Shown here piece after piece: positions 41,258 through 48,163 of a stretch of 64,000 nucleotides of DNA. Numbering within the stretch: position 1 is the stretch's first letter; each line of letters opens with the position of its first letter. A program made the translations under genes and the position numbers. The notes beneath the pieces were generated by a model. That model was not told the origin of the DNA, searched no databases, and worked only from the letters and a program-made list of their open reading frames with translations. The stretch comes from BOG-908 sp965198915 (GTDB taxonomy: Bacteria > Pseudomonadota > Alphaproteobacteria > Acetobacterales > Acetobacteraceae), in contig CBDAQC010000006.1 of assembly GCA_965198915.1 (NCBI GenBank), positions 248,001 to 312,000 of the forward strand, in the 5' to 3' direction.

Positions 41258-42361
41258 ATGCGCATCCTGTACAGCCACAGAATAAATTCGCACGATGGTC
41301 AGGGCGTGCACATCGAGGAGCTGGTGCGTGCGCTGCGCGAAGCCGGCCATGAGGTGCGCGTGGTGGGCCCCAGCTTCTACGAGAATGCGGGGTTCGGCGG
41401 TGAGAGCAGTCTGGTGGCGCGGCTGCGGCGGTTCCTGCCGGGCGCACTCGGGGAAGCGGCAGAGCTGGCCTATAATGTTCCGGCCTACCGGCGCCTCGCG
41501 GCAGCCTGGCGGGAGATGCGGCCGGACGTGGTATACGAGCGCTGCAACCTGTATTTCCTGGCGGGCGCCTGGCTGGCGCGGCGCCACGGCGCGCGGCTGC
41601 TGCTGGAGGTGAACTCGCCGCTGGCGCTGGAGCGCGAGAAGCATGGCGGCCTGCGCCTGGGCGGGCTAGCGCGGCGGCTGGAGCACTGGACCTGGCGCAG
41701 CGCCACGCGCGTGCTGCCGGTGACGCATGTGCTGGCGGAGTTCCTGGTGCAGGGCGGCGTGGACCGCGCGCGCATCGTGGTGATCCCCAACGGCATAGAC
41801 CTGGCGCGCTTCCCGCCGCGCCCGCCCGCACCCGCGGACGGCACCGTCACGCTCGGCTTCGTGGGTTTCGTGCGCGCCTGGCACGGGCTGGACCGGGTGA
41901 TCGAGGGCATGGCCGGCGGCCCGGCCCACACGCGGCTGGTGGTGGTGGGCGACGGACCGGCCGTGCCGGACCTCGCCGCACTTGCCGCCCGGCTGGGGAT
42001 CAGCGAGCGGGTGCGCTTCACAGGGCTGGTGCAGCCGGCGGAGGTGCCCGCCGCGGTCACCGGGTTCGACATCGCGTTGCAGCCGAGTGCCACGCCGTAT
42101 GCCTCGCCGTTGAAGATCTTCGACTACATGGCGGCGGGCTGCGCCATCGTGGCGCCGGACCAGCCGAACATCCGGGAGATTCTGGTACACGAGGAGACGG
42201 CGCTGCTGTTCGGACCGGACGGGATGTGGGGCGCGGTGGAGCGGCTGATTGCGGAGCCAGGGCTGCGGGGGCGGCTGGGGGCGGCGGCACGGGGGGAGCT
42301 GGAGGCGCGGAATTATACGTGGGCGGGAAATGCTGGGCGGGTGGCGGCGTTGGGTAAGTAA
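41258..42361 (+). CDS. GT4-family glycosyltransferase
   Basis: 367 residues, GT-B fold. The N-terminal acceptor half begins MRILYSHRINSHDGQGVHIEELVRAL. The donor half (about 180-350) has VIPNGIDLARF, LGFVGFVRAWHGLDRVIEG, VVVGDGP and SPLKIFDYMAAGCAIVAPDQPNIREIL, the usual GT4 nucleotide-sugar site. Donor and acceptor are unknown. It ends with TAA within the first bases of element E copy 10. It is probably co-transcribed with the six-hairpin gene 11 bases upstream. Confidence 0.92.
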   Translation: MRILYSHRINSHDGQGVHIEELVRALREAGHEVRVVGPSFYENAGFGGESSLVARLRRFLPGALGEAAELAYNVPAYRRLAAAWREMRPDVVYERCNLYFLAGAWLARRHGARLLLEVNSPLALEREKHGGLRLGGLARRLEHWTWRSATRVLPVTHVLAEFLVQGGVDRARIVVIPNGIDLARFPPRPPAPADGTVTLGFVGFVRAWHGLDRVIEGMAGGPAHTRLVVVGDGPAVPDLAALAARLGISERVRFTGLVQPAEVPAAVTGFDIALQPSATPYASPLKIFDYMAAGCAIVAPDQPNIREILVHEETALLFGPDGMWGAVERLIAEPGLRGRLGAAARGELEARNYTWAGNAGRVAALGK

Positions 42362-42537
42362 GCAAGGCCTTCTTTTTTGAAAAAAAGAAGCAAAAAACTT
42401 TTGATCCTCCGCCTGCACCGAAGCGCGGCCTAGTTCTGCAAGAACACGCATTTGCAGGATCCGCGGGGCGTTTGGTGCAGGCGGGGAGATAAAAGTTTCT
42501 TGGTTCTTTTTTTCAAAAAAGAACCGCTTGCTTCCTT
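42355..42537. repeat. Intergenic element E, copy 10 (complete, well paired)
   Basis: Two-armed copy. The middle stem is perfect: CCGCCTGCACC (42409-42419) pairs with GGTGCAGGCGG (42474-42484). The central hairpin reads TTCTGCAA/TTGCAGGA with one wobble. The left arm has the CTTC/GAAG stem, the right arm the GTTC/GAAC stem. Between the glycosyltransferase and aldo/keto-reductase genes. Confidence 0.92.
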
Positions 42538-42557
42538 CACTTCAGGACATTCCCGCA

Positions 42558-43610
42558 ATGCGCTCAAACAAACTAGGCCGCACCGGCCTGCTCGTCTCCG
42601 AACTCTGCCTCGGCACCATGACGTTCGGCGGCGGTGAAGGCATGTGGCAGAAGATCGGCGCCTTGCAGCAGCAGGAGGCCGGGCGCCTCGTCGGCCGCGC
42701 GATCGACGCCGGCATCAATTTCTTCGACACCGCCGACGTGTATGCCGAGGGCCTGTCCGAGCAGATCACCGGCCAGGCGCTGCGAGACCTGAAGGTGCCG
42801 CGCAGCCAGGTGGTGGTGGCCACCAAGGCGTTCGGCCAGATGGGGCCGGGGCTGAACGAGCGCGGCAACTCGCGCGCGCACCTGATCGACGCGGTGAAAG
42901 CCAGCCTGAAGCGGCTGCAGATGGACCATATCGACCTGTACCAGATACATGGGTTCGATCCGATCACGCCGATCGAGGAGACGGTGCGCGCGCTGGATGT
43001 CCTGGTCCAGCACGGGCACGTGCGTTACGTGGGCGCGTCCAACTGGGCGGCCTGGCAGATCATGAAGGCGCTGGGCATCGCCGAACGCCATGGCATGGCG
43101 CGGTTCGAGAGCCTGCAGGCGTATTACACGCTGGCCGGGCGCGACCTGGAGCGCGAGATCGTGCCGATGCTGCGCTCCGAGCATGTGGGCCTGCTGGTCT
43201 GGAGCCCGCTGGCCGGCGGGTTGCTGAGCGGCAAATACACGCGCGAGGACGACAAGCCGGCGGACGGGCGGCGGGCGCAGTTCGACTTCCCGCCGGTGGA
43301 CCGGTCGCGTGCGTTCGACTGCATCGACGCGATGCGGCCGATCGCCGAGGCGCATGGCGCGTCCGTGGCGCAGGTGGCGCTGGCCTGGCTGCTGCATCGG
43401 CGTGTGGTGAGCAGCGTGATCGTGGGCGCCACGAAGATGGAGCAGTTGGACGACAACATAAAGGCGACCGAGCTTGCGCTAAGCGAGGCGGAACTGGACA
43501 CGCTGGACCAGGTGAGCGCGCTGCCGCGGGAGTATCCGGGGTGGATGTTCGAGACGCAGGGCGCGCGGGGGAAGATGCTGGCCGAGCTTGGGCGGGGGAA
43601 CGCCCGGTAG
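42558..43610 (+). CDS. Aldo/keto reductase
   Basis: 350 residues, a TIM-barrel NADPH-dependent oxidoreductase. The catalytic tetrad is in place: Asp and Tyr in FFDTADVYAEG, Lys in VVATKAFGQ, and His in YQIHGFDP. Further family features are LGTMTFGG near the N-terminus, VGASNWAAWQI, and VIVGATKMEQLDDNIKA at the NADP site. Residues suit the YajO/PdxI or Tas-like branch. ATG 42558 starts the family N-terminus; ten extra residues from an upstream ATG are rejected. It is a single gene between two copies of element E. Confidence 0.93.
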   Translation: MRSNKLGRTGLLVSELCLGTMTFGGGEGMWQKIGALQQQEAGRLVGRAIDAGINFFDTADVYAEGLSEQITGQALRDLKVPRSQVVVATKAFGQMGPGLNERGNSRAHLIDAVKASLKRLQMDHIDLYQIHGFDPITPIEETVRALDVLVQHGHVRYVGASNWAAWQIMKALGIAERHGMARFESLQAYYTLAGRDLEREIVPMLRSEHVGLLVWSPLAGGLLSGKYTREDDKPADGRRAQFDFPPVDRSRAFDCIDAMRPIAEAHGASVAQVALAWLLHRRVVSSVIVGATKMEQLDDNIKATELALSEAELDTLDQVSALPREYPGWMFETQGARGKMLAELGRGNAR

Positions 43611-43796
43611 GGAAGGCAAGGAAGGCCTTCTTTTTTGAAAAAAAGAAGCAAAAAACTTTTCTCTCCCCGCCTGCACGAAGGTGTCGTGCGGTTCTGCCGG
43701 TGCGCGCATTGGCAGAACCTGCGCGTGCCGTGATGCGAGCGGGGGAGCAAAAGTTTTTTGCTTTTTTTTCAAAAAAGAAGGCCTTTCTTCCTTCGC
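43611..43796. repeat. Intergenic element E, copy 11 (complete; family description)
   Basis: Reference copy. The layout is a left arm of about 47 bp, a GC-rich interior of about 90 bp and a right arm that is the reverse complement of the left. Each arm has an AT-rich hairpin (CTTCTTTTTT/AAAAAAGAAG) preceded by GCAAGG-type flank and followed on the inner side by AAAAAACTTTT (TTTTTT on the other side). The interior has a GC stem (CTCCCCGC/GCGGGGGAG) around a perfect central hairpin, GTTCTGCC (43691-43698) with GGCAGAAC (43711-43718). An A-tract, GC stem and T-tract in this order can act as an intrinsic terminator in both directions. Arm stems differ between copies (CTTC/GAAG, GTTC/GAAC, GTCC/GGAC) but always pair. 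No gene lies inside. Confidence 0.92.
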
Positions 43797-43848
43797 GGAA
43801 CTATCCACCCCCCACCGGTTTCCTAGAGGCGCCGCAAACGGAGAGACC

Positions 43849-45411
43849 ATGCCGCATTACGACCTCATCGTGGTTGGCAGCGGCCCAGGCGGCGCCTCGC
43901 TGGTGCACAGGCTGGCGCCCACCGGCAAGCGCATCCTGCTGATCGAGCGCGGCGATTACCTGCCGCGTTCCAAGTTCAATTGGGATTCCAAGACGGTTTT
44001 TGTGGATGGCGCGTATCAGGCCCCGGACACCTGGTATGGCAGCAAGGGCGAGACGTTCCACCCAGGCCTGCACTATTACGTCGGCGGCAACTCGAAGGTG
44101 TACGGCGCGGCGCTGTTCCGGCTGCGCGAGCGCGATTTTGGCGAAGTGGTGCATCAGGAGGGTGTCTCGCCGGCCTGGCCGCTGGGCTACCAGGATTTCG
44201 AGCCGTTCTATACGGAGGCCGAGACGCTGTTTGCCGTGCACGGGCAGCGCGGGGAGGACCCGCTGGAGCCGCCGGCGAGCGGGCCTTACCCGCATCTGCC
44301 CGTCAGCCACGAGCCGAAGATACAGGCGCTGGCTGAGGGATTCGCCAGCGAGGGCCTGCATCCGTTCCATCTGCCGTTAGGGATCAAGCTGGACGAGCGG
44401 GACGGCAAGGCGACGCCCACCAGCATCTGCATACGATGCGACGCATTCGACGGATTTCCGTGTTTGCTGAACGGCAAGGCGGACGCGCAGGTGATGTGCG
44501 TCGATCCGACGCTTGCCGCGCATCCGAATGTGGAGCTGCTGGTGAACGCCTATGTCAGCAAGCTGGAGACCGATGCGGCCGGGCGCAGCGTGACGGGCGT
44601 GCAGGTGGAGCGCGGCGGGGCGCAGGAGCGCTACACGGCCGACATCGTGGTGGTTGCGTGCGGCGCGCTGTCCTCGGCATTGCTGCTGCTGCGTTCGGCG
44701 AGCGACGCGCATCCGCACGGCCTGGCGAACGGGTCCGGCCAGGTCGGGCGGAACTACATGCGGCACAACCAGTCCGTGCTGATGGCGCTGATGAAGGAAC
44801 GCAACGATACCGTGTTCCAGAAGACGCTGGCGGTAGGCGATTACTATTTCGGCACGGATGACTGGGATTATCCGCTCGGGCTTATACAGATGTGCGCCAG
44901 CTCGCATGCCGAGCAGATAAAGGGCGAGGCGCTGCCGGGCTGGCTGGAGTGGCTGCCCGACCTGCCGTTCGACAAGATGGCGCTGTACTCGATGGATTTC
45001 TGGCTGTCCTCGGAAGATTTGCCACGGCCGGAGAACCGCATCTACTACGACGGGGACCGCGTGGTCCTGGACGTGAAGGAGCAGGGACAGGAAGCGCACC
45101 GGCGGCTGCGTCGCAAGCTGGAGCACCACATGAGCCGGCTGGGCGCGCATCCGGTAATGGTGGAGCGCAACCTGTATCTGGGCAAGGACATCCCGATCAG
45201 CGGCACCGCGCACCAGGCGGGCACGCTGCGGTTCGGCACCGATCCGGCCAGCTCCGTGCTGGACCTGAACTGCCGGGCGCACGAGCTGGACAATTTGTAT
45301 GTGACCGACGCGAGCTTCTTCCCCTCGATTGGCGCGGTGAACCCGACATTGACGATAATCGCCAACGCGCTGCGCGTGGCGGCGCATCTGCAGGAAAGGC
45401 TGGCGGCGTGA
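43849..45411 (+). CDS. GMC-family flavin oxidoreductase
   Basis: 520 residues. The N-terminal FAD site is LIVVGSGPGGASLVHRLA with the acidic ERG ending of the second strand. A Cys pair region reads ICIRCDAFDGFPC. The C-terminal substrate domain ends HQAGTLRFGTDP and VTDASFFPSIGAVNPTLTIIANALR, where the His and Asn form the usual catalytic pair of the glucose-methanol-choline family. It oxidises an alcohol or sugar, passing electrons on. It is the first gene of a five-gene unit (DoxX, cupin, SMP30 lactonase, VOC) with overlaps. ATG 43849 follows GGAGAG; upstream in-frame codons belong to element E. Confidence 0.93.
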   Translation: MPHYDLIVVGSGPGGASLVHRLAPTGKRILLIERGDYLPRSKFNWDSKTVFVDGAYQAPDTWYGSKGETFHPGLHYYVGGNSKVYGAALFRLRERDFGEVVHQEGVSPAWPLGYQDFEPFYTEAETLFAVHGQRGEDPLEPPASGPYPHLPVSHEPKIQALAEGFASEGLHPFHLPLGIKLDERDGKATPTSICIRCDAFDGFPCLLNGKADAQVMCVDPTLAAHPNVELLVNAYVSKLETDAAGRSVTGVQVERGGAQERYTADIVVVACGALSSALLLLRSASDAHPHGLANGSGQVGRNYMRHNQSVLMALMKERNDTVFQKTLAVGDYYFGTDDWDYPLGLIQMCASSHAEQIKGEALPGWLEWLPDLPFDKMALYSMDFWLSSEDLPRPENRIYYDGDRVVLDVKEQGQEAHRRLRRKLEHHMSRLGAHPVMVERNLYLGKDIPISGTAHQAGTLRFGTDPASSVLDLNCRAHELDNLYVTDASFFPSIGAVNPTLTIIANALRVAAHLQERLAA

Positions 45412-45872
45412 CGCTGGCCGTGCTGGCCACCCTGGCCACGCGTTACCTGCTGGTGATGCTGTTCTTCCCGTTCAGCGCGCTCGACAAGATAATCAACTTC
45501 CGCGGCGCTGTCGGGCAGGCCAGCCAGATCGCGCCGGGCGCGCTTGCGGTGGTGATGATACTGGCCGGGCTGGGCGTGGAGATCCTGATGCCGGTGGCGA
45601 TACTGACCGGCACCGCGGACCGCGCGGCCGGGCTGATCATGGCGGGGTATTGCATGGTCACCGCGCTGCTATGGAAGCAGTTCTGGCGGCCGGGTGATTT
45701 CTGGCACGCGGGCGACAGCCGCGCGCGTGACCTGTTCTGGGACTTCCTGAAAAACTTCTCGCTGGCGGGCGGCTTCCTGCTGCTCGTCGTAGGCGTGCAT
45801 GGCGGGATCGGCGCGTTTTTCGCCAACCCGCTCGCCTCCACGCATCCCTACACGCAGACGGTGTCCCCATGA
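45408..45872 (+). CDS. DoxX-family membrane protein
   Basis: 154 residues with four membrane segments (about 6-20, 42-63, 68-86, 117-135). It carries the DoxX-type phrases RYLLVMLFFPFSALDKIINF and GLGVEILMPVAILTG. The GTG start lies in a GTGA overlap with the GMC gene stop, and the next gene overlaps by ATGA. DoxX proteins are quinone-linked membrane subunits in other systems, so here it could hand electrons from the GMC enzyme to quinone. That link is inference from position. Confidence 0.88.
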   Translation: MTLAVLATLATRYLLVMLFFPFSALDKIINFRGAVGQASQIAPGALAVVMILAGLGVEILMPVAILTGTADRAAGLIMAGYCMVTALLWKQFWRPGDFWHAGDSRARDLFWDFLKNFSLAGGFLLLVVGVHGGIGAFFANPLASTHPYTQTVSP

Positions 45873-46318
45873 GCGGCCCAGGCGAGAAACCTTCCGTCGG
45901 CTACTGGCACCTCTGGGTGGACGAGCAGGGTGTCAGCCACCAGCAGCGCTGCTTCCTGACGGCGTTCGACCTGCACGGCGTGGGGCCGGCCGATCCGCAA
46001 TGGAACGACAAGCAGCCGCGCTCGGAGGCCACCGCCGTGTTCACCGTGCAGCCGGTGGGCTGGGTGGGCGACTGGCACGAGAACCCGGCGCCGCAATGGA
46101 TCGTGCCGCTGTCCGGACGCTGGTGGGTGGAAGCGATGGACGGCACGCGCATCGAAATGGGGCCGGGCGACATCTCGTTCGGCGAGGACCAGGGCTGCAG
46201 GCGCGACGCGCAGGGGCGGCAGGGCCACAGGAGCGGCACGATAGGCGACGAGCCGGCGGTGCTGATGACGGTGCAGTTGCACATCCCGCCCGTGCGCAAG
46301 CCGGGCCATTTCAGCTAG
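45869..46318 (+). CDS. Cupin-like protein of the GMC operon
   Basis: 149 residues. The middle forms a small beta-barrel with cupin spacing: WHENPAPQWIVPLSGRWWVEAMDG followed by EMGPGDISFGEDQGC. The usual metal-binding His pattern is incomplete (WHEN gives one His; HRSG another), so catalysis is uncertain. ATG overlaps the DoxX stop by four bases. Probably an isomerase- or lactonase-like helper, or a regulator of this oxidation pathway; not determined. Confidence 0.8.
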   Translation: MSGPGEKPSVGYWHLWVDEQGVSHQQRCFLTAFDLHGVGPADPQWNDKQPRSEATAVFTVQPVGWVGDWHENPAPQWIVPLSGRWWVEAMDGTRIEMGPGDISFGEDQGCRRDAQGRQGHRSGTIGDEPAVLMTVQLHIPPVRKPGHFS

Positions 46319-46325
46319 GCCGCAC

Positions 46326-47228
46326 GTGCCCACCTACGAGATCATCGACCCCGCGTTTCGCCGGCTGATACTGCCGAACGCGATCCTGCAGACGCTGGGC
46401 CAGGGTTATGGCTGGCTGGAAGGCCCGGTGTGGTTCGCCGACGCCAACCATTTGCTGGTCAGCGACATACCGGACGACCGCATCCTGCGCTGGACGGAAG
46501 ACAGCGGCGTCAGCGTGTTCCGCCAGCCTTCGGGCTTCGCCAACGGACATACGCGTGACAGGCAGGGGCGGCTGATCGGGTGCTCGCACAGGAACCGCTG
46601 CATCACGCGCACCGAGCTGGATGGCAAGATCACGGTGCTGGCCGACAGCTATGACGGCCGCCGGCTGAACAGCCCGAACGACGTGGTGGTGCATAGCGAC
46701 GGCGGCATCTGGTTCAGCGATCCGCTCTACGGCATCAACACGGATTACGAAGGCGGCAAGCAGGAATCGGAGCAGCCGGCGCGTGTCTATCGGCTCGATC
46801 CGGCGTCCGGCCGGCTCGATGTGGTGGCGGACGATTTCACGGGCCCGAACGGTCTGTGTTTTTCGCCTGACGAACGCACGATGTACATTGCCGAGACAGG
46901 CGGGCAGTTCGACCCGTCCGGCCCGCGCCACATACGCGCCTTTGCCGTGCAGGATGGCCGCCGGCTGACCGATGGCCGCGTCTTTCACACCGTCTCGCCG
47001 GGCCTGGCGGACGGGTTCCGCTGCGACGAGGACGGCCGCGTGTGGACCAGCGCCGGCGACGGCGTGCACTGCGTCAGCCCCGAAGGCGCGCTGCTCGGCA
47101 AGATATTGACGGGAGGCACGGTGTCCAACCTGACGTTCGGCGGGCGTAACCGCTCGCGGCTGTTCATCTGCGCCGCGCATACGCTGATGGCGATCTACAC
47201 CAATGTGCGTGGCGCCGCGTGGCCGTGA
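46326..47228 (+). CDS. SMP-30/gluconolactonase-family lactonase
   Basis: 300 residues from GTG 46326. A six-bladed propeller with the metal-site phrases YGWLEGPVWFADANHLLVSDIPDDRI (Glu), NSPNDVVVHSDGGIWFSDPLYG (Asn, Asp) and GLADGFRCDEDGRVW (Asp). It opens lactones such as gluconolactone to the acid. Together with the GMC oxidase seven bases and three genes upstream, this fits oxidation of a sugar or polyol to its lactone and then to the acid. No signal peptide. The VOC gene starts inside its last codons. Confidence 0.9.
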   Translation: MPTYEIIDPAFRRLILPNAILQTLGQGYGWLEGPVWFADANHLLVSDIPDDRILRWTEDSGVSVFRQPSGFANGHTRDRQGRLIGCSHRNRCITRTELDGKITVLADSYDGRRLNSPNDVVVHSDGGIWFSDPLYGINTDYEGGKQESEQPARVYRLDPASGRLDVVADDFTGPNGLCFSPDERTMYIAETGGQFDPSGPRHIRAFAVQDGRRLTDGRVFHTVSPGLADGFRCDEDGRVWTSAGDGVHCVSPEGALLGKILTGGTVSNLTFGGRNRSRLFICAAHTLMAIYTNVRGAAWP

Positions 47229-48004
47229 AAGCATTGGCCCTGGACAGGATCGGCCTGAACGTGGCCGACCTGCCGGCAGCGATCGCGTTCTACGAAACCG
47301 CGCTTGGGTTTTCCGCCTCGGCTATCGAGACGGGTGATGCGGCGCTGCTCGGCGTGCAATCCGTGCGCCGGGCGATGTTGCGTCGTGGCCGGCAGCGCGT
47401 GGAGCTTACGCAATGCGATCCGCCCGGCGCCCCCTACCCATCCGGCAGCGCGGCCAACGATCTGTGGTTCCAACATTGCGCGCTGGCGACCGGCGACATC
47501 GCCACGGCGTATGCACGGCTGCGCGCGGCCGCGTTCACGCCGATCTCCCGCGACGGTCCGCAGACTTTGCCTGGCGGCATCGTGGCGTTCAAGTTCCGCG
47601 ATCCTGACGGCCATCCTCTGGAGCTGATTCAGTTTCCCGACGGCGATCCGGCGACCGCTGGGGGCATCGACCATTCGGCCATATCGGTCCGCGACGTGGA
47701 GCGGAGCATCGCCTTCTATGCGGCCGGGCTTGGCCTGACGGAGCGCGCCTGGCAGGTGAACACGGGGCCGGCGCAGGATGCGTTGGACGGGCTGGCGGAC
47801 GTCAGCGTGGACGTGGTCGCCCTGACGCCGGTGGCGGCCGCACCGCATTTGGAATTGCTAAGCTACCGCGTGCCGCAGGGCCGCGCGAGGCCGCCGGGGC
47901 TGCTGTCCGACATCGCCACGTCCCGGCTGGTTTTCAGGGCAGAACGCGGGGCCGGGACGCGTGTGCTGCGCGATCCGGATGGGCATGTGAGTGTTGTGGA
48001 GTAG
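47219..48004 (+). CDS. Two-domain VOC (glyoxalase-fold) protein
   Basis: 261 residues from GTG 47219, overlapping the lactonase gene by ten bases. Two vicinal-oxygen-chelate modules are seen: about 1-140 (RIGLNVADLPAAIAFYETALGF, DPDGHPLELIQFP) and about 150-260 (DHSAISVRDVERSIAFYAAGLGLTERA, RDPDGHVSVVE). Tandem VOC modules occur in dioxygenases, isomerases and resistance proteins; the substrate here would be a product of the GMC-lactonase path. It ends four bases before a decayed left arm of element E. Confidence 0.88.
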   Translation: MAVKALALDRIGLNVADLPAAIAFYETALGFSASAIETGDAALLGVQSVRRAMLRRGRQRVELTQCDPPGAPYPSGSAANDLWFQHCALATGDIATAYARLRAAAFTPISRDGPQTLPGGIVAFKFRDPDGHPLELIQFPDGDPATAGGIDHSAISVRDVERSIAFYAAGLGLTERAWQVNTGPAQDALDGLADVSVDVVALTPVAAAPHLELLSYRVPQGRARPPGLLSDIATSRLVFRAERGAGTRVLRDPDGHVSVVE

Positions 48005-48060
48005 GAGGCAGGCAAAGCCTTCCTTTTCGAAAAGAAGAGGCAAAAAGCTTTCGGTCCGCT
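48004..48060. repeat. Intergenic element E, copy 12 (decayed left arm)
   Basis: GGCAAAGCCTTCCTTTTCGAAAAGAAGAGGCAAAAAGC is recognisable as a left arm with a shortened hairpin loop. No right arm follows. It separates the VOC gene from the ABC permease gene. The listed sequence here is quoted by position: 48011-48048. Confidence 0.6.
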
Positions 48061-48163
48061 GTCGCCGCCGCGGAACGGGGCGCGCCGAACGGAACAAACT
48101 AGGCCTTGCCTAACCCTGCCCTGGGTGGTCAGAGGGCGCAGCATTCTCCCCGGGGCCGCGCCC

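Noticed and set aside
42360..42540. Element E as a coding sequence
   Set aside because: Frames through many copies give similar peptides (KSFLVLFFKK, KKRTKKLL), which at first look like a protein family. They arise from the arms read in different frames and on both strands, without start codons or constant length.
43611..43796. Insertion sequence or classical MITE
   Set aside because: No transposase, and no target duplication that I can see at the ends. A mobile origin stays possible, so the type is given as repeat.
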